DNA of 64,000 nucleotides, from assembly GCA_008015505.1 (NCBI GenBank), contig SSFR01000014.1, forward strand, positions 1-64,000, read 5' to 3'. The notes under the pieces were generated by a model, which saw only the letters and a list, made by a program, of their open reading frames with translations, was not told the DNA's origin and did no database searches. This document shows, in pieces, positions 52,021 through 62,101 of this stretch; the first letter of the stretch is position 1, and each line of letters opens with the position of its first letter. The DNA comes from Pedobacter sp. Its GTDB lineage: Bacteria; Bacteroidota; Bacteroidia; Sphingobacteriales; Sphingobacteriaceae. A program made the position numbers and the translations under genes.

Positions 52021-52799
52021 GGGCTGTGTTCTTAACTGATTGATGAGATAGCATAAAAAAGGCAGGAAGGATCTAGCTTTCGTTCATGCAACTGAAGACA
52101 TAAAAACTAGTTTGTACTCACTGCCAAGGCGTAAAAGTGATAAAAAATGGTCGAAAGCCAAATGAATCACAGGCATATCGTTGTAAAACATGTAGAAAAT
52201 ATTGTCAGAATGAATATCGTTATCGAGGATCAGACCCCTCAAATTCGATCAGTGGCAAGAGATATGTTGATTAATTGCAGTGGTATCCGAGAAATTAGTC
52301 GAGTGTTTGATATCTGCACCTATTGTGTTCTTGGTTTGCTCGTATCGTTTAAAGATTTGTGCTGGATTCCACAGCATACTCACTATCACCAAGTAGAAGT
52401 AGATGAGGTCTATAGCTTGGTGCAAAACAAAAACAAGAAGGTGTGGATTCTGTATGCTTATTGCAAAAAGAGTCGTAAAATACTAGCTGTAACTCTAGGT
52501 AAACGGAGTAGAAAAACGGTCCGATAGCTATACAGGCGCTTAAAAGATATACATGTGGATTATTGGTGTACAGACCACTGGAAAGCTTTTAAAGATGTTT
52601 TTCCAAAAGAAAAACATCTTATTGGAAAAGAGTTTACTAAGACTATCGAAGGGGTCAATACTTGGCTTAGAAGCGCTTGTAAAAGACTAGTCCGAATGAC
52701 TACTGCTTTTTCTAAGAAGGTTTTGAATCATTGGATTGCCATCAAGTTGGTCATGTATCACAGGAATTTTAGATTATCAATCATTTAAGTACACAGCCC
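52021..52799 (+). mobile_element. IS1-family insertion sequence, decayed
   Basis: The 779-bp element is bounded by inverted repeats of about 24 bp: GGGCTGTGTTCTTAACTGAT at 52021 and, in reverse complement, GGGCTGTGTACTTAAATGAT at 52799, with few mismatches. The length is typical of IS1. No matching 8- or 9-bp target duplication is seen (GGAAATTG left, AATAATGA right), so a deletion or rearrangement has occurred at one end. Confidence 0.85.
52107..52788 (+). pseudogene. IS1 InsA/InsB transposase remnants
   Basis: The zinc-ribbon start of InsA is readable from about 52107 (LVCTHCQGVKVIKNGRK, then RCKTCRKYC), without a start codon. A frameshift near 52245 leads to the helix-turn-helix part (LINCSGIREISRVFDI). 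The InsB catalytic part (HYHQVEVDEVYSLVQNKNKK) stops at a TAG near 52525 and resumes as VDYWCTDHWKAF with the C-terminal TKTIEGVNTWLRSACKRLVR. With several lesions, the transposase cannot be made. Confidence 0.85.
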
Positions 52800-52844
52800 A
52801 ATAATGAAATAAAACAAAATTTAGATTAACTCGCAGTATGATAA

Positions 52845-54059
52845 TTAACGAGCAGTAGCTACAATCAATAGCTCCAAGTCTTTAAGGGGAAGATTAAATC
52901 GATCAGATAGGTCTTTGTTGGTAAGTTGTCCCTGGTATAAATAAATAGCATTTCGAACGCCAGGATTCTCCCAAATCAGATTCACAATGCCACCTATCTC
53001 ACCTATTTCAATTAAAATGGGAGTAAAAATATTGGTTAAGGCATAGGTTGCAGTACGAGACACACGCGAAGCAATATTGGGGACGCAATAATGAATCACA
53101 TCATATTTACGAAAAACAGGATCAGTATGATTAGTCACCCTTGATGTTTCAAAGCATCCACCTTGATCAATACTCACATCAATAATGACAGAGTTGGGCC
53201 TCATATGACTCACTGTTTCTTCAGACACTACACATGGACTTCGACCATTACTGGCTCGAATAGCCCCAATGGCTACATCACAGTTACATATTGCTTTTTG
53301 CAACACAATAGGCTGAATAACTGAGGTATAAATTCTTGCATGAATATTATTTTGTAATCGACGCAGACGACAAATAGAACTATCAAATACTTTAACTGAT
53401 GCCCCCAATGCAATGGCTGTCCTAGTTGCATATTCACCAACAGCTCCTGCACCCAAGATGACGATCTCAGTAGGTGGAACACCTGTTATCCCTCCCAACA
53501 TTAAACCCTTTCCATTAAAAACATTACTCAAGTATTCAGCAGCAATAAGAATCGAGGTAGCTCCCACAATTTCACCCATGGCACGCACAACACCAAGCAC
53601 ATTACCATCGTCTAGTAAATATTCATATGATAATGCTGTAATTTTTTTCTTCATTAAAGCATGCAAGTATTCCGACTTTAAGGTCGACATCTGAAGTGCT
53701 GAAAATAGAACTTGGCCTACTTTCATCATACCAATCTCTTCCATTGTCGGTGGAGCAATTTTGATAATAAAGTCAGCAACATAAACTTCTTTCTTGTCAT
53801 AAACGACCCGCCCACCACTCTCACTATAGTTATTATCTGTAAAATTTGCCCCAAGCCCGGCTCCGGATTCAATAATCACTTCGTGCCCGTTTTGCACGAG
53901 AAGCGCTACCGACAAAGGAGTCAATGCAATGCGATTTTCCTGAAATGATGTCTCTTTTGGAATACCAATACAAAGACTACTTTCTTTAAAGCCAGTTTCC
54001 AATAAAGCCTCCTTAGGCGACATCAGGGCTTGTTTTGCAATATCGGATAATCTATTCAT
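52845..54059 (-). CDS. ald: Alanine dehydrogenase
   Basis: Ald converts alanine and NAD to pyruvate and ammonia. The 404-residue protein has the family motifs: IGIPKETSFQENRIALTP near residue 32, VIIESGAGLGANFTD, the NAD-binding VILGAGAVGEYATRTAIALGA near 205, and VSIDQGGCFETSR with the downstream VPNIASRVSRTATYAL. It has an N-terminal extension of about 30 residues compared with many Ald proteins. It lies about 50 bp downstream of tsaE on the same strand. Confidence 0.93.
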   Translation of the reverse strand: MNRLSDIAKQALMSPKEALLETGFKESSLCIGIPKETSFQENRIALTPLSVALLVQNGHEVIIESGAGLGANFTDNNYSESGGRVVYDKKEVYVADFIIKIAPPTMEEIGMMKVGQVLFSALQMSTLKSEYLHALMKKKITALSYEYLLDDGNVLGVVRAMGEIVGATSILIAAEYLSNVFNGKGLMLGGITGVPPTEIVILGAGAVGEYATRTAIALGASVKVFDSSICRLRRLQNNIHARIYTSVIQPIVLQKAICNCDVAIGAIRASNGRSPCVVSEETVSHMRPNSVIIDVSIDQGGCFETSRVTNHTDPVFRKYDVIHYCVPNIASRVSRTATYALTNIFTPILIEIGEIGGIVNLIWENPGVRNAIYLYQGQLTNKDLSDRFNLPLKDLELLIVATAR

Positions 54060-54112
54060 TGTCTAATTAATATGGTTATTCGACGGACACACCAATAAGT
54101 ACTCGAAAAAAA

Positions 54113-54532
54113 TCACGCTTGTTCAAGCGCTGCGCAAATAGTACGCCCCCCTGAGATAGTCAATTCAACCTTAACATAACGCTTAGGCCAGTAAGAACTT
54201 ATTTTTTCAGGCCATTCAATAAAACAATAAGAACCAGAATCCAAATATTCTTCAAAACCCAGATCCAATGCTTCCGTTTCACTTTTTAATCGATAAAAGT
54301 CAAAATGATAAACGACTAATCCATCTTTACTAGCATATTCATTGACGATAGAATAAGTTGGACTAGATACTACATCACAAACACCCAATTGGTCACAAAT
54401 CGACTTAATAAAAGTTGTTTTACCAACCCCCATATCACCAAAAAATAAAAATATACGTTCCCTTTTATAAGAAGCTAATAACTGTTTTGCTGCCGCTGAA
54501 AGTTGAGTAATGGTATTAATTATTATCTGCAT
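54113..54532 (-). CDS. tsaE: tRNA threonylcarbamoyladenosine biosynthesis ATPase TsaE
   Basis: TsaE is the ATPase partner of TsaB and TsaD in making t6A37 on tRNAs that read ANN codons. The 139-residue protein has the P-loop GDMGVGKTTFIK near residue 33, the SSPTYSIVNEY strand, HFDFYRLKSETEALDLGFEEYL, and IEWPEKIS. These are all typical of TsaE. It follows the CzcA-like gene by 6 bp and precedes ald. Confidence 0.95.
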   Translation of the reverse strand: MQIIINTITQLSAAAKQLLASYKRERIFLFFGDMGVGKTTFIKSICDQLGVCDVVSSPTYSIVNEYASKDGLVVYHFDFYRLKSETEALDLGFEEYLDSGSYCFIEWPEKISSYWPKRYVKVELTISGGRTICAALEQA

Positions 54533-54538
54533 CGGAGA

Positions 54539-57500
54539 TTAGACTCTATTTTTCCTTCTATAAGCCCAAGCAAAAATAAGCGGGAATACCCATAAACTAA
54601 AGATCATAGCGCAAAGAATACCACCAATTACTACCCTAGCTAATGGCCTAGAGCTTTCCGAGCCAATACTCTGGGAAACTGCAGCAGGTAACAATCCAAT
54701 TGCTGCCATCATCGCTGTCATCAATACTGGTCTTATTCGCTCATTCACTCCAAGCTTAATCGAAGCATAAAATGAATTCAATTGCCCTTTAGTTTTTTCT
54801 ATATTCTCTTTGAACACTGTGATCAAGATGATCCCATTTTGAATACAAATACCAAACAAAGCAATAAATCCAATACCAGCAGAGATGCTAAAGTTAGTTC
54901 CAGTAATTAATAATGCTACGATACCACCTACCAATGCAAAGGGAACATTAAGGAAAACCAATAAAGAATCCTTAAGATTTCCAAACATGGAATACAACAA
55001 TAAAAGTATCAACGATAGACTGATAGGCACTACCATAGTTAATCTTTTTTGGGCCCGTTGCTGATTTTCAAAGTCACCTTGCCAAGCCATCTCATACCCC
55101 CTTTTAAGTGATACGTTTTCCCCAACTTTCTTTTGTGCTTCTGCAATAGTACTACCCATATCTCTTCCATGGATTGAAAATTTAAGCGTGGCATAACGCC
55201 TGTTTCCATCACGAAAGATTAAACACGGTCCAGTTTTTTGCGTAATTGTAGCGATTTCTTTGATAGGAACCTTAGATCCACTTTCTGTAGGTACCAATAA
55301 ATTAGCAATATCTTCGGGCGTTTTCCTAAATGCCTCTGGCAAACGAACTCGGATATCAAATGTTCTTACCCCTTCATATAAAGTTGAAGCCGCCTGTCCC
55401 CCTATAGCCATGGCAATTACTGAACTCGCATCAGCAGTAGCAACCCCGTATTGAGCCATTTTAAGCTGGTCAAGACTAATATCCAATTCAGGTAAACCAA
55501 CACTTCTCATAATACCTAAATCCTCAACACCCCTTATCTTTTTCAGTATTCGATATACTTCGGCTATTTTTCCCTCAGAGTAATTAAGTGAATCTCCATA
55601 AACTTTCACTACAATAGACCCCTTTACACCAGATACAGCTTCTTCCACATTATCACTAATCGGTTGAGAAAAGTTTAAATTGACCCCAGGAAGCTTTGAT
55701 AACTTACCACTCATCTGCTTAATAAGCTCTTCCTTAGAAATCCTAGGATTCCAATCTTTCTGCGGATAAAGTAATATATCAAACTCATTATTATAGAACC
55801 CAGTCACATCGGTCCCACCATCTGGACGCCCTGTTTGTGATACTGTATGATGCACCTGAGGAAAGGTCATCAATATACTTCGAACCTGCTTTGCCGTCTC
55901 TACTGATTTATCAAGAGATACACTATAAGGCAATTGCACCCTTAACCATATGGAGCCCTCATTTAGTTCAGGCAGAAACTCACTACCCAAAAATTTGAAA
56001 CTATATATCCCTATAGCCATTACTATAAAGGCAAAAGGAATAACTACCTTTTTCTTCTTATAAGCCCATACAAAACCATTCAACAAAAAAGCTGTAAATG
56101 AATGCACGATTGGATTATGCTTATCCCTTACATTTTTCTTAAGTAACATGGCAATTAATACGGGTACCAGAGTAAGCGTAGTAATTAATGAACCCAGAAG
56201 TGCAAAAGCAAGTGTATAAGCTAAGGGAGAAAACATTTTTCCTTCCACTTTTTGAAAAGCAAAAATTGGAAGAAGCGCTGTAATAATAATCACATTCAAA
56301 TAAAATGGACGTTTTCCAATTTGTACACTAGCCCTCCTAACAATTCCTAGTTTACTTATTTTATTAAATCGCGCCATACCAAGAGCCGATGCTTTATGAT
56401 CAAGTATCACAAATAAGCCCTCTACCATCACAATTGTACCATCCAAGATAATCCCAAAATCTATCGCACCCAATGACAATAAATTGGCAGACATTCCCAT
56501 TAAATGCAAACAAATGAAAGCAAACAACATCGATATAGGAATAATCAAGGCCACAATAACCGTAGCTCGCCAATTAAATAGAAAAAGAGAAATGAGCACA
56601 ATAACCAACAATATACCTTCCGCAAGATTATGCAAAACCGTATCAGTAGCATAAGAAATTAGATCAGTACGATCATAATAGGGAACTATTTGAGTATCCT
56701 GAGGAAGAACATCACGATTAATTTTATCAATTTCTTTTTTTACAGCTTCCACAACCACCGAAGGATTTTCCCCTTTTCGCATCACCACAATAGCTTCTAC
56801 CGCATCTTCGTCATCTATCACCTTACGTTTCCCTGACTTGTCTATAAATGCATCACTCCGCCCTACCCAGCCAAGTCGTGGCACATTGGATATTTGTACA
56901 TCAGCAACATCTTTCACCAGTATAGGTATGCCATTGTTATTACTAATAATAATATTCCTGATTTCATTAATATTATTTATCAAACCAATACCTCTTACAG
57001 CAAAAGCCTGATTATTTTGTATAATCATATCCCCACCAACATTGATATTGGTCTTTTGTACCGCTGTAAATACATCCAATGGCGTGATACCTAATGAGGC
57101 CAATTTTTCAGGGTCTACGGTGATTTCATAAGCCTTGGTTTTTCCTCCAAAACTGACTATATCACCCACGCCAGGTATGGCTCGAAGTCTTCTGTCTATT
57201 ACCCAGTCTTGGGTCGTTTTTAACTCTCGAACATCTCTCACCGAGCTTTTAAGGGTATATCTGAAAATTTCCCCAGTTGGACCTGTTGGCGGTTGTACTG
57301 AAGAATTAATCCCTGGGGGTAAATTCGCATTGGCCAATAGATTCATTACCTGCTGCCTAGCCTCCGCGTCTTTGACATGATCCTCAAAAATTATTTTAAT
57401 AAAACTGAGTCCAAAAATACTTGTAGAACGTAAACTTATTTTTTTTTGAACAGGATTCAGGGCAATCTCAAGAGGAATGGTGACTAGCTTTTCTACCTCC

Positions 57501-57685
57501 TCGGCGCTTCGACCAGGCCATTGGGTAATAACCGTGATTTCTGTATTAGTCACGTCAGGAAATGCTTCAATAGGCATTTCTTTAAAAGTAATTATTCCTG
57601 CGATGACAAGTACTGTAGTTAAAAACAAAATGAAATATCGATTTTTTAACGAAAAACCGACAATAGCTCGAAGAAATTTGGTCAT
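54539..57685 (-). CDS. Heavy-metal efflux RND pump, CzcA/CusA family
   Basis: The 1048-residue inner-membrane pump has the RND layout: twelve membrane segments and two large periplasmic loops. The motif DFGIILDGTIVMVEG at about residues 408-421 is the HME-type proton-relay signature of CzcA (Asp, Asp and Glu in the fourth helix). It should export divalent cations (Co, Zn, Cd or Ni) from cytoplasm or periplasm together with the adaptor and outer-membrane genes just upstream. It is separated from them by about 145 bp but lies on the same strand. The metal specificity cannot be read. Confidence 0.93.
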   Translation of the reverse strand: MTKFLRAIVGFSLKNRYFILFLTTVLVIAGIITFKEMPIEAFPDVTNTEITVITQWPGRSAEEVEKLVTIPLEIALNPVQKKISLRSTSIFGLSFIKIIFEDHVKDAEARQQVMNLLANANLPPGINSSVQPPTGPTGEIFRYTLKSSVRDVRELKTTQDWVIDRRLRAIPGVGDIVSFGGKTKAYEITVDPEKLASLGITPLDVFTAVQKTNINVGGDMIIQNNQAFAVRGIGLINNINEIRNIIISNNNGIPILVKDVADVQISNVPRLGWVGRSDAFIDKSGKRKVIDDEDAVEAIVVMRKGENPSVVVEAVKKEIDKINRDVLPQDTQIVPYYDRTDLISYATDTVLHNLAEGILLVIVLISLFLFNWRATVIVALIIPISMLFAFICLHLMGMSANLLSLGAIDFGIILDGTIVMVEGLFVILDHKASALGMARFNKISKLGIVRRASVQIGKRPFYLNVIIITALLPIFAFQKVEGKMFSPLAYTLAFALLGSLITTLTLVPVLIAMLLKKNVRDKHNPIVHSFTAFLLNGFVWAYKKKKVVIPFAFIVMAIGIYSFKFLGSEFLPELNEGSIWLRVQLPYSVSLDKSVETAKQVRSILMTFPQVHHTVSQTGRPDGGTDVTGFYNNEFDILLYPQKDWNPRISKEELIKQMSGKLSKLPGVNLNFSQPISDNVEEAVSGVKGSIVVKVYGDSLNYSEGKIAEVYRILKKIRGVEDLGIMRSVGLPELDISLDQLKMAQYGVATADASSVIAMAIGGQAASTLYEGVRTFDIRVRLPEAFRKTPEDIANLLVPTESGSKVPIKEIATITQKTGPCLIFRDGNRRYATLKFSIHGRDMGSTIAEAQKKVGENVSLKRGYEMAWQGDFENQQRAQKRLTMVVPISLSLILLLLYSMFGNLKDSLLVFLNVPFALVGGIVALLITGTNFSISAGIGFIALFGICIQNGIILITVFKENIEKTKGQLNSFYASIKLGVNERIRPVLMTAMMAAIGLLPAAVSQSIGSESSRPLARVVIGGILCAMIFSLWVFPLIFAWAYRRKNRV

Positions 57686-57830
57686 TATTGGATTTTGCTT
57701 TAGAAATGATTCATAGACAGACGAAAAATAAAGCGTATTCTATTACTCAATACACCTCATTTCGCTGTCATTTATATACATCTTTTCAACATTTTACAAA
57801 TGCTGATTAAGCAATTATTTTTATAAATTA

Positions 57831-58958
57831 TCAACTACTCAATGCCCCATAAATGAGAATTGCCTGTGATCCTATCAAGTAATCCCCAACAGAAACCCCA
57901 CTTTTAATAAAAGCTGTATCGCCATTTATACTAATAACTTCTACAGGTCTTAGCTCTACATCTTTTCTGCTTTTATAAATCAATACATAATACTGACTAT
58001 GATCAAAAATAAGCGCAGTACTTGGAATGGCAATCGCATCTTTGCTATCACTATTATTAACAGTAACTGTAGCAAACATCTGAGGTTTTAAAATATAATT
58101 AGGATTAGGCAATACAATCCGCATCTTCATGACCTTATTCGTAGGATCCAGTACATTTAATAACTTATTAACCTTACCTTTAAACACTTTATCAGGATAA
58201 GATATCGTAGTCACATCTACCTCGTCTCCTTGATGTACTTTACTAATATTTGCCTCGTATACATTGGCTTGCACCCAAACATCTTTCAAATCAGATATCA
58301 TGAATAAGCCCACATTGTTATCTGTACGAATAGCCATACCATTATTCACATTTTTCTGTACAACAAAGCCGTCAATAGGAGATTTGATCAAATATTCGCC
58401 ATTTTTATTATTACCATTAATACTTAGTATTTTCTCTGCAGCGGTCTTTGCAGCAAGTGCTTGCTGATGGTTCACTTCGGCATTGGCAACATCCACTTGC
58501 GAGGCTAGTCCACTTTTAAACAAAGATGTTTGCTGATCAAGCTGTATTTGTGTCAACCGTACATTCGCCTCTGCAGTAATCAAAGCAGCATTGTAACTAG
58601 CCACCTCAGCACTTTTTATTTTTCCAAGTACTTGTCCTGCTTTTACATAGTCACCCGGCATTACTGAAATCCCTTGTATGTTACCACTAATTAAGGGGAA
58701 AATCGTAACCACTTTATCCGGATCAAAATCAACCATACCCGTAAACTTAATCGCATGCGTAAGTTTGGTCATTTTCACCGTATCTATTTTTAAGGTTTTC
58801 ATGAGTGAATCTGGTATTTCATAGGGCACTCGCTCATCATTATTAGATTTATTTGAATGACAAGAAAACAAGCTAAATAATACCAATACAACTAACAGAG
58901 TACCTAAAATATTCTTATATCGATTCATTGTGAACAATATTTTAATCGTCCTTAACAT
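57831..58958 (-). CDS. RND periplasmic adaptor (membrane fusion protein), CzcB-like lipoprotein
   Basis: The 375-residue protein has a lipoprotein signal with LFSCHSNKS as lipobox region; the preferred Met may be MNRYKNILG, ten residues in. The body has the adaptor layout: beta-barrel strands (VDFDPDKVVTIFPLISGNIQGI), a lipoyl-like domain with MPGDYVKAGQVLGKIKSAEVASYNAAL, an alpha hairpin, and a second lipoyl half (SPIDGFVVQKNVNNGMAI). It bridges the pump and outer-membrane channel. It begins 1 base after the TolC-like gene ends. Confidence 0.9.
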   Translation of the reverse strand: MLRTIKILFTMNRYKNILGTLLVVLVLFSLFSCHSNKSNNDERVPYEIPDSLMKTLKIDTVKMTKLTHAIKFTGMVDFDPDKVVTIFPLISGNIQGISVMPGDYVKAGQVLGKIKSAEVASYNAALITAEANVRLTQIQLDQQTSLFKSGLASQVDVANAEVNHQQALAAKTAAEKILSINGNNKNGEYLIKSPIDGFVVQKNVNNGMAIRTDNNVGLFMISDLKDVWVQANVYEANISKVHQGDEVDVTTISYPDKVFKGKVNKLLNVLDPTNKVMKMRIVLPNPNYILKPQMFATVTVNNSDSKDAIAIPSTALIFDHSQYYVLIYKSRKDVELRPVEVISINGDTAFIKSGVSVGDYLIGSQAILIYGALSS

Positions 58959-58959
58959 A

Positions 58960-60312
58960 TTAGTTATTAAAAAAAGGAGTTCCTGTTACAAAGTTGAGTG
59001 TCTCAAGTGCAGTAACACGATCTGACAAAGCACCATTGAAGAGCAACGTATTATTTTTGTAATCATCGTAAAAATTCAGAAAATCTAGCAGACCTATGTT
59101 ACGTGCCAAATAATTTTTGACTACTTCTTGAATCAACTTGGTATAATCCTGCCTAAACTTGGAATCAAAATTGTTACAAAGCTGTTCTAAACGCACAGCA
59201 CTTGTATAGCTAGTAGCCACATCACTTTCTACTTGCTGCTGCTGCTGCTGATACTGCACCTTGCCTTGATCAATGGCTATCTTGGCTTGCCTAATCCCCC
59301 CTTGATTGCGGTTAAATACAGGTAAAGGAAAAGCAATGCCTATACTATTATAATTGGTGACATAACTTCCATACTTATCAAAACTGGCACTTAGTGTGAT
59401 ATCAGGCCATGCTAGTGCTTTTTGCACCTTTAAGTTCATGTCATTAAACTTCATATTGGCCTGAGCTATTTTCAAGTCTGTTCGATTGGTATTGGCTGAG
59501 TCTAGCAAGGTTTTATAAGACACTGCTGCCAATGCTTCTTTTTCATCTAAATTATAGTTGTAACTGGTTTTAATTTCCACATTAGGATTTGCCTTGATCA
59601 ATAATTTAAACTCAGCTTGTGTAGACTCAATATTCAATAAAAGCGAATTATACTCCGTTTGCAGTGAATACAACTGGGATTGTATTCGTAATACCTCTTT
59701 TTCAGAGATATAACCTTTACCATATTGTTCTTTAAAAGCAGTCAGAATTTTTTTAAGTGAGGTGATCTCCTGATTATAAACTTTTTCTGATTCTTGCTGA
59801 AAATGAATACTAAAAAAATCACTCCTCAATGTAAAACGCAACGTACGTAACAAATCAAAAAACTGATAGGTTGCTTGCTCTACCCCAATTTTAGCTAGTC
59901 GTATGTTTTTATTACGCTTCCCGGCGGTTAAAAAAAGCTGAGAAATACCGGCAGAGTATTCTCCATTAAAGGTATTATCCTCATTTTTTTGGCTAAGGTC
60001 TAGGTACTTCTTCGAAACCGGATTATAAAAAATATTAGCATAATCAAACTGCGGATTTTGAAACAAACGAGCAGTAATAACTTGAGCCTGAGCAATATCT
60101 ATATTATAATGCTGAGCAATCAGAGTCATATTATTTTTCAAAAACAGGGCTTCAGCATCTTTCAGCGTTAAGCTAAGTGTATCACGAGCCAACTGCTGAG
60201 CAACTGACACACCTTGAAAACCCAAAAGCATAATAAACATCACTAGAATACCTTTGAACCTCGGCAATAGAAATAAATCCATTTCACTAGTAGTTAAAAA
60301 CACACAATACAA
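58960..60312 (-). CDS. TolC/CzcC-like outer-membrane efflux protein
   Basis: The 450-residue protein has an N-terminal signal segment (LLGFQGVSVAQ after the second Met, so the true start is probably MDLFLLPRFKG about 10 residues in). It has the repeated structure of outer-membrane efflux channels: long helices such as LTLKDAEALFLKNNMTLIAQHYNIDIAQAQ and ALAWPDITLSASF, and a late TSAVRLEQLCNNF. It is the first gene of the CzcCBA-type operon and supplies the outer-membrane tunnel. No metal-responsive regulator lies beside it. Confidence 0.9.
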   Translation of the reverse strand: MYCVFLTTSEMDLFLLPRFKGILVMFIMLLGFQGVSVAQQLARDTLSLTLKDAEALFLKNNMTLIAQHYNIDIAQAQVITARLFQNPQFDYANIFYNPVSKKYLDLSQKNEDNTFNGEYSAGISQLFLTAGKRNKNIRLAKIGVEQATYQFFDLLRTLRFTLRSDFFSIHFQQESEKVYNQEITSLKKILTAFKEQYGKGYISEKEVLRIQSQLYSLQTEYNSLLLNIESTQAEFKLLIKANPNVEIKTSYNYNLDEKEALAAVSYKTLLDSANTNRTDLKIAQANMKFNDMNLKVQKALAWPDITLSASFDKYGSYVTNYNSIGIAFPLPVFNRNQGGIRQAKIAIDQGKVQYQQQQQQVESDVATSYTSAVRLEQLCNNFDSKFRQDYTKLIQEVVKNYLARNIGLLDFLNFYDDYKNNTLLFNGALSDRVTALETLNFVTGTPFFNN

Positions 60313-60392
60313 TTGCCGCTAAATTAACCAACAGTATCCTATTTGCAATTATTAAAATAAAATATTAACACAGTTTAACATTTCTCAATAGA

Positions 60393-60556
60393 GAGCCTGT
60401 TTAAGATTTGTTTTATGAAATTATTATAGGATATTTTTGCGCAAAATGAGACAGGGTTGGAGCAATAGCCGGATTGTTATAGCGAAAGAATCGAACGCAA
60501 ATTGCAACCAAAAAGAAATTAAAAAACTAAAATACAATAAACCTTAGACCGGCTCT
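60393..60556 (-). repeat. Dispersed ~160-bp intergenic repeat, copy 5 (reverse orientation)
   Basis: The copy lies between hemF and the TolC-like gene. It begins AGAGCCTGTTTAAGATTTGT and ends AAACCTTAGACCGGCTCT. In reverse complement it shares CTTTTTGGTTGCAATTT with copy 1. Confidence 0.85.
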
Positions 60557-60566
60557 CTAAGTTTAC

Positions 60567-61463
60567 TCATATCCAAGATATCCCCTTCTTTAAAAAACTT
60601 AAAGTTTTGGCCTCCGCTGTATTTGCTTCAGGATGATGGTTATAAACCCAGTTCGCTTGTGGGGGTAAACTCATTAGAATGGACTCTACGCGGCCATTGG
60701 TTTCTAAACCAAATTTGGTACCCACATCATATAATAAATTGAACTCTACATAGCGACTACGGCGCTGATATTGCCACTGTTTATGAGCCTCACTAATAAC
60801 GTGATGACGATTGCGATTAATAAGCTCCGAATAAACAGGTAAAAAAGACTTTCCTAAGATTATCGAAAACTCAAATAACTGGTCCCAATTCAGATCTGTG
60901 TTCTGAGAAGTTAAACGATCATAAAATATCCCACCAACTCCTCGTGTTTCCTTTCGATGTTTCAGGTAAAAATAGTCATCGGCCCAAATTTTAAATTTAG
61001 AATAGAACCCCGGATTAAATTGATCACATACCTTTTTAAGATATTGGTGAAAAAAATGAGCATCCTCCTCAATCACATAATGTGGGGTTAAATCAATCCC
61101 ACCACCAAACCAACGAACCTGGTCATTCATCTCAAAGTAGCGAATATTCATATGGATAATCGGAATCCAAGGATGACTGGGATGAATCACAATGGATACA
61201 CCTGTAGCAAAAAAGTGATCTTCATGTGTATCAAGTGTTTTTTTAATCACTTCTGGAAGTCTACCATGAACGGCTGAAAAATTAACTCCTCCCTTCTCTA
61301 TTACATTCCCATGCTGAAGTATCCGCGTTTTTCCCCCACCTCCCCCATCACGTTGCCACAACTCTTCGATAAAATTTGCTCCCCCATCAATCTGCTCAAG
61401 ACCCACACAAATTTTATCTTGCAAGTCTTGATATGCTTTCACAATCTCTTCTTTATGAATCAT
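60567..61463 (-). CDS. hemF: Oxygen-dependent coproporphyrinogen III oxidase
   Basis: HemF decarboxylates two propionate groups of coproporphyrinogen III using O2 in heme synthesis. The 298-residue protein has the motif GVNFSAVHG near residue 57, HPWIPIIHMNIRYFE, WFGGGIDLTPHYVIEEDA near 118, RKETRGVGGIFYDRL near 170, and the C-terminal RYVEFNLLYDVGTKFGLETNGRVESILMSLPP. All are diagnostic and the length is normal. It is a single-gene unit with a repeat copy right after the stop. Confidence 0.97.
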   Translation of the reverse strand: MIHKEEIVKAYQDLQDKICVGLEQIDGGANFIEELWQRDGGGGGKTRILQHGNVIEKGGVNFSAVHGRLPEVIKKTLDTHEDHFFATGVSIVIHPSHPWIPIIHMNIRYFEMNDQVRWFGGGIDLTPHYVIEEDAHFFHQYLKKVCDQFNPGFYSKFKIWADDYFYLKHRKETRGVGGIFYDRLTSQNTDLNWDQLFEFSIILGKSFLPVYSELINRNRHHVISEAHKQWQYQRRSRYVEFNLLYDVGTKFGLETNGRVESILMSLPPQANWVYNHHPEANTAEAKTLSFLKKGISWI

Positions 61464-61603
61464 ATTTTAAGAATGACATCCAAAAAGGATATTCAAGTTA
61501 TTTTGTTTACAATCTATTTATTCCCGAGTGGGAATACTACAGAGGGATAGTTTATTCTGATAAAAACATACACAGCTAATGAAATATTAGACCTACTCAA
61601 TAA

Positions 61604-62089
61604 CTACTTCTCTATTTCAAGAGTGGAATAAATCAATTTATCTGATTCTTTTAACATATATCTATCATCTGCTTGTTGAGTCAGAGTTAAGTTTTGACGA
61701 TTTGTCCAGCAATATCCCACTTTTAGATTTCGACGATTCAAAATAGTGGCAGGCTCACCCGGAATAAATAACTCAACTTTACGCTGATCCTTACTAAAGA
61801 TCAAAAACGCAGGCAAACGTACTGGACCTATACCTGCATTTTTTGGCCAATCCCACGGGACAGGATCTAATCGAATACCAACTTCCCAAATTCGGACACA
61901 TTGGTGCTGAATAATTGACCAGGTGTAACCTGCTGATGGCTTGCAACCATGTTCATCCTGATCTGCACCAACAAGGTGTTCTTTTTCGTTCATCGTCTTT
62001 GTAGTTTGGGCTAATACGCTTGTTGTATTACCACTAAACAAGATTATAAAAGAGCTCGCAGTCAAACAAAAAATAAACCTACGTATCAT
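61604..62089 (-). CDS. Secreted hypothetical protein with a Cys-containing SAGYTW motif
   Basis: The 161-residue product has a signal peptide ending SVLAQ. The mature part holds DEHGCKPSAGYTWSIIQHQC, a conserved two-cysteine segment found in several periplasmic proteins of unknown role, then a strand-rich part with VELFIPGEPATILNRR and two more potential strands (YCWTNRQNLTLTQ, DRYMLKESDKLIYS). Three cysteines remain in the mature chain. No function can be given. It follows dnaJ by 12 bp and may be cotranscribed with it. Confidence 0.75.
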   Translation of the reverse strand: MIRRFIFCLTASSFIILFSGNTTSVLAQTTKTMNEKEHLVGADQDEHGCKPSAGYTWSIIQHQCVRIWEVGIRLDPVPWDWPKNAGIGPVRLPAFLIFSKDQRKVELFIPGEPATILNRRNLKVGYCWTNRQNLTLTQQADDRYMLKESDKLIYSTLEIEK

Positions 62090-62101
62090 CGCTTACATCA
62101 T

